Assembly: GCF_003947415.1 (NCBI RefSeq)
Contig: NZ_QHKL01000006.1
Location: 496,001-560,000, forward strand
DNA from: Amycolatopsis sp. WAC 01376
GTDB taxonomy: Bacteria > Actinomycetota > Actinomycetes > Mycobacteriales > Pseudonocardiaceae
Length of the DNA stretch: 64,000 bases
Reading direction: 5' to 3'
Part shown: one piece after another, positions 61,490 to 64,000 of the stretch
How the letters are laid out: every line of letters starts with the position of its first letter
Numbering within the stretch: position 1 is the stretch's first letter
Position numbers and translations under genes: made by a program
Notes under the pieces: model-generated
Told to the model about the DNA's origin: nothing
Seen by the model: the letters and a program-made list of their open reading frames with translations, nothing else
The model's database searches: none

Positions 61490-63418
61490 ATGTCGATCAC
61501 GATCCAGGCTCGCGCGCCCCGGCCGCGGTGTCATCGTTGCGGTTCACCGGACATCGCGGCGCTGTGCCACCACTGTGGACGCCCACTCTGCCCCGAGCAT
61601 CGGTCGGGGCCCATCATCACCAGCGAGTTCGGCGACCTGGGCTTCCAGAAGGCCGAACCCCAGCACTGCGAAGACCACGAACACGTGGTCAAACCGCCGA
61701 TCGACAAGTACATCTGGCTCGGCGGTGCGACAGCTGCGCTAGGTGTCCTGCTCATGTTCCTTTGGGTGCCACTCGGGCTGGCGCTGCTCCTCTTGGGGTT
61801 GGCGGGCGGCGCGTTGGCCTGGTACGAAAACCACCGCAGGGTCGCCACCGCGCTGGCGAACCGGCCACCGTTGCCGGTGGTGCCGAGTATCGATTCCATC
61901 CGGGTCCGCGAGGTCGTGCAGGGCAGTCTCGCCCTCGACGAGCACGGGGCCTATCACAGTTCCATGACCCCGGTCGAAGGCGAGATCGCCCTGGACATGA
62001 CCTTCGGCCGTCCTGATCAGGACCGCCTCCGCGCCTACCGCGACAAGTTCCGGCTCGACGAGAGCCAGGACATCGAGTTCTCGGCCGGGTACGCGGTCCT
62101 GGCAGGCAGGGCCGGGCTCGAGTTCGTCGACCCGGGGTTCCGGCCCCCGGTGCTTCCGCTGTCCGGTTTCGCGAGCGAGCATCCCTTCCTGGCCGGACGA
62201 GACAGCCGAGCGGGTGCGAAGTGGCGGTTCAGGCTCACTCACCGGCTGTCCGGCGGGCTGGACGTCGACAAGATCCCCCTGTGGCTGACTCCCGCGCTGG
62301 TCCCCGAATCGGATCAGCGGGCGCTGCAACTGGATCTGCAGTGGCTCGGTAACTGGCCGTCGGACGAGGTGACCCTCGAGGCGGACCGCGTGGAGCGGTT
62401 GACCTTGTACGTTCCCGTTTCCTGGGGGAACATCGAATTCGCTTCCGAAGGTCCGACGGTGAGCAGCCAGGCGGACCCGGAGACCGGTGGACGGCTGATC
62501 GAGTGGAAGCAGCTGCCGCTGGGGGCCAAGGCCGATCACCGGCTCACCCTGTCGGTGCGGTTCGAGGACCGGATCCAGTTGAGCGACGTGATCACCGGTT
62601 CCATGGTCGTCTCGTTCAAAGGGGCGCTTTCCGGACTCGAGGGCGTCGACTTCTACCACCCGATGGGCGGCCCCCGGAACGGTGACAACCGGGACAAGGA
62701 AGTGAAGACCGAGGTCACGGCCGGCATTTCGCTGAGTTTGCGCGGAGTGCGTTACCAGGATGTACGGGTCGTACCGGACCAGAAGCGGGACGACCTCGTG
62801 CAGTGTCCGGAAAGCCGTGAATTCCCTGGCGTGATCCCCGACCACGAAACACTGATCGCGTTGACCGACGCGATGAGCGAAAGCGGTTACTACGTCAAGT
62901 GGGTCATCGGCCATTCCCCTCGCAGCGGGGATCGGGCGAACGCCCTGACCCGGGCCTGGGACATCGGTGGCCGACTCTACGAAGGCGTCTACCCGGTCGA
63001 CTTCTACGTCGGGCTCGCGGGCGATGAGATCTACGGCGGGGACATCCACGCGATCGCGGGCAACAGCAAGGTCCGTCTCTCGGTCAAAGGCGCCTACGCG
63101 AGCGAGGAGATGGAGGAACGGATCAAGTCCGTCTGGTACGGGCTGAGCGACATAGTCAGCGACACCCTCCAAGAACGCAAACGCCCGGAAGTGAACGGCC
63201 GCACCACGGACGATTCGTATCGGCCTCGGCACGCCGGACGGGACAGCGGTGAGGCGTCCACCGGGTCGCACGAAGTACATCGGCGCCGGAGGGAGCTGAG
63301 GACCGCCGTGATGGAGGGACGCATCTCGGAACAGCTCTTCCGGCAACTGGACGCCGAACTCGAGAACGAGCAGGCCGAGGCCGACCGGCAAGGCGGCTCG
63401 TGGGAAGAGGAGGACTGA
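61490..63418 (+). CDS. Zinc-finger membrane protein with beta-rich domain
   Basis: 642 residues. Residues 13-40 hold a Cys/His cluster, CHRCGSPDIAALCHHCGRPL then CPEH, with more ligands at CEDHEH, like a B-box or AN1-type finger. Two adjoining membrane helices lie at ~75-112 (LGGATAALGVLLMFLWVPLG, LALLLLGLAGGALAW). A large beta-rich region follows (LIEWKQLPLGAKADHRLTLS; GSMVVSFKGALSGLEG) similar to part of the previous protein, then a charged helical tail (RRELRTAVMEGRISEQLFRQ). Probably a membrane-bound scaffold with cytoplasmic finger. One base separates it from the next gene. Confidence 0.75.
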   Translation: MSITIQARAPRPRCHRCGSPDIAALCHHCGRPLCPEHRSGPIITSEFGDLGFQKAEPQHCEDHEHVVKPPIDKYIWLGGATAALGVLLMFLWVPLGLALLLLGLAGGALAWYENHRRVATALANRPPLPVVPSIDSIRVREVVQGSLALDEHGAYHSSMTPVEGEIALDMTFGRPDQDRLRAYRDKFRLDESQDIEFSAGYAVLAGRAGLEFVDPGFRPPVLPLSGFASEHPFLAGRDSRAGAKWRFRLTHRLSGGLDVDKIPLWLTPALVPESDQRALQLDLQWLGNWPSDEVTLEADRVERLTLYVPVSWGNIEFASEGPTVSSQADPETGGRLIEWKQLPLGAKADHRLTLSVRFEDRIQLSDVITGSMVVSFKGALSGLEGVDFYHPMGGPRNGDNRDKEVKTEVTAGISLSLRGVRYQDVRVVPDQKRDDLVQCPESREFPGVIPDHETLIALTDAMSESGYYVKWVIGHSPRSGDRANALTRAWDIGGRLYEGVYPVDFYVGLAGDEIYGGDIHAIAGNSKVRLSVKGAYASEEMEERIKSVWYGLSDIVSDTLQERKRPEVNGRTTDDSYRPRHAGRDSGEASTGSHEVHRRRRELRTAVMEGRISEQLFRQLDAELENEQAEADRQGGSWEEED

Positions 63419-63419
63419 G

Positions 63420-63668
63420 ATGGCTTGGGAATGCGGCGACTGCAACGCCCGCGAGGACGAGAAGAAGGGGGTGGCCGTCGACGCGGTCTGCCACCACTGC
63501 GGCAAACCGTTGTGCCGTGAACATCAGGCGATCGTGGGAATCGACGAAGCCTTCGCCGCGCCTCCGGATGCCCTGCCGATCCCGGGGAACCGGTCCGCCG
63601 TGCACTGCGACAGCTGCAACAAGACGCATCACGTGCGGGCGACCCTGCTCGAAGGGATCCAAGGATGA
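63420..63668 (+). CDS. Small zinc-finger protein
   Basis: 82 residues. CGDCNAREDE, then CHHCGKPLCREHQ, then CDSCNKTHH: three Cys/His clusters able to bind two metals. The CHHCGKPLC.EH block is almost the same as CHHCGRPLCPEH in the preceding membrane protein, so one finger type was reused. The start is one base past the previous stop, and the end overlaps the next ATG (ATGA). Tight coupling implies a shared complex. Confidence 0.8.
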   Translation: MAWECGDCNAREDEKKGVAVDAVCHHCGKPLCREHQAIVGIDEAFAAPPDALPIPGNRSAVHCDSCNKTHHVRATLLEGIQG

Positions 63669-64000
63669 TCACGGCAGAGGTACTCACCGACGGGCTGAAC
63701 GTCGGCCGGGCCACCGACCTCACCGTCCGGCTGACCAATCACGGGGCCGGTGTCTGCACCAACATCGTGTTCACGCTCAGGTTGCCGCCACAGGTTTCAG
63801 CCGTGCGCGGCAGCAAAGAGCTCGAAGTGGGCAGACTGGCACCCGGAGAGAGCTGTAGCGGCGTCGTCCGGGTCCGTCCGTTGCGGGCCGGATCCTGGAC
63901 GGCGGGCGCGAACTTCTCGTTCCGTGACCCGCGCGGCGCCGCGTGCCGGATTCCGGATTTCAGCGCGTCGCTGGTGGTCGCTCCGCCGGTCGAGGAGATC
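63665..64000 (+). CDS. Beta-sandwich (CARDB/NEW3-like) protein, 3' end beyond window
   Basis: The first 112 residues are visible, from ATG 63665. Strand pattern DLTVRLTNHGAGVCTNIVFT, LRLPPQVSAVRG and LAPGESCSGVVRVRPLRAGS resembles an Ig-like CARDB/NEW3 beta-sandwich, though no signal peptide precedes it. It is coupled to the small zinc-finger gene. The protein runs off the window, so its domains beyond the first are unknown. Confidence 0.7.
   Translation, partial: MITAEVLTDGLNVGRATDLTVRLTNHGAGVCTNIVFTLRLPPQVSAVRGSKELEVGRLAPGESCSGVVRVRPLRAGSWTAGANFSFRDPRGAACRIPDFSASLVVAPPVEEI

Overview
The window is high-GC actinobacterial chromosome. Codon third positions are almost all G or C, and GTG and TTG starts, ATGA overlaps and leaderless-looking promoters are common. 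The content (AfsR/BTAD regulators, many LuxR-type regulators, two DUF222/HNH proteins, Drr-type ABC exporters, secreted tripeptidyl-aminopeptidase-like hydrolases, an ECF42/DGPF pair) and the dense intergenic palindromes suggest a Pseudonocardiaceae-type genome such as Amycolatopsis. That assignment is inference. No rRNA, tRNA, CRISPR array, transposase or phage gene was seen, and no biosynthetic core gene (PKS, NRPS, terpene or RiPP).

Layout. 1-5.9 kb: LysR/EamA pair, MFS exporter/TetR pair, a LuxR-like orphan and a TetR gene. 5.9-13.2 kb: an XRE-NB-ARC-TPR regulator, two tail-to-tail LuxR-like orphans, then an operon of ribbon-helix-helix protein, DUF4097 protein and Drr-like ABC exporter, preceded by a striking operator array. 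13.3-14.6 kb: DUF222/HNH protein with an SOS-box-like site. 15-21.3 kb: two related secreted peptidases, one coupled to an ABC exporter that faces a histidine kinase/response regulator operon. 21.3-27 kb: XRE-cupin regulator, two decayed genes interleaved with two DinB genes, a streptogrisin-like protease, and two double-HTH MerR genes around a DUF6194 gene. 27-27.5 kb: a gene-free block made of inverted and tandem repeats. 27.5-39.2 kb: peroxiredoxin, methyltransferase, membrane cyclase, a secreted papain-like peptidase with a membrane-anchored partner, XRE regulator, P450, M20 peptidase, glmS and the DGPF/ECF42 pair. 39.3-45.5 kb: a sugar ABC importer and beta-glucosidase set split into two opposed halves by a 259-bp tandem duplication and a second DUF222/HNH gene. 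45.5-53.4 kb: two large AfsR-type regulators, a fourth LuxR-like orphan and a TPR protein.

53.4-64 kb (running off the end) is the most unusual part. A divergent small Cys-rich gene faces a 1,450-residue protein that joins an apparently intact kinase-like domain to a NACHT-type NTPase. Two CRP/FNR regulators follow, then two large beta-rich proteins that appear to share a domain, two proteins carrying the same CHHCG zinc-finger signature, and a partial beta-sandwich protein. The layout resembles NTP-dependent conflict or signalling cassettes, but I could not match it to a named system.

TTA codons, rare in such genomes and a mark of bldA-type control in Streptomyces, occur in seven genes, mainly regulators, HNH proteins and accessory proteins. 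Starts were chosen from ribosome-binding sites, spacing and domain alignment; alternatives are given where it matters.
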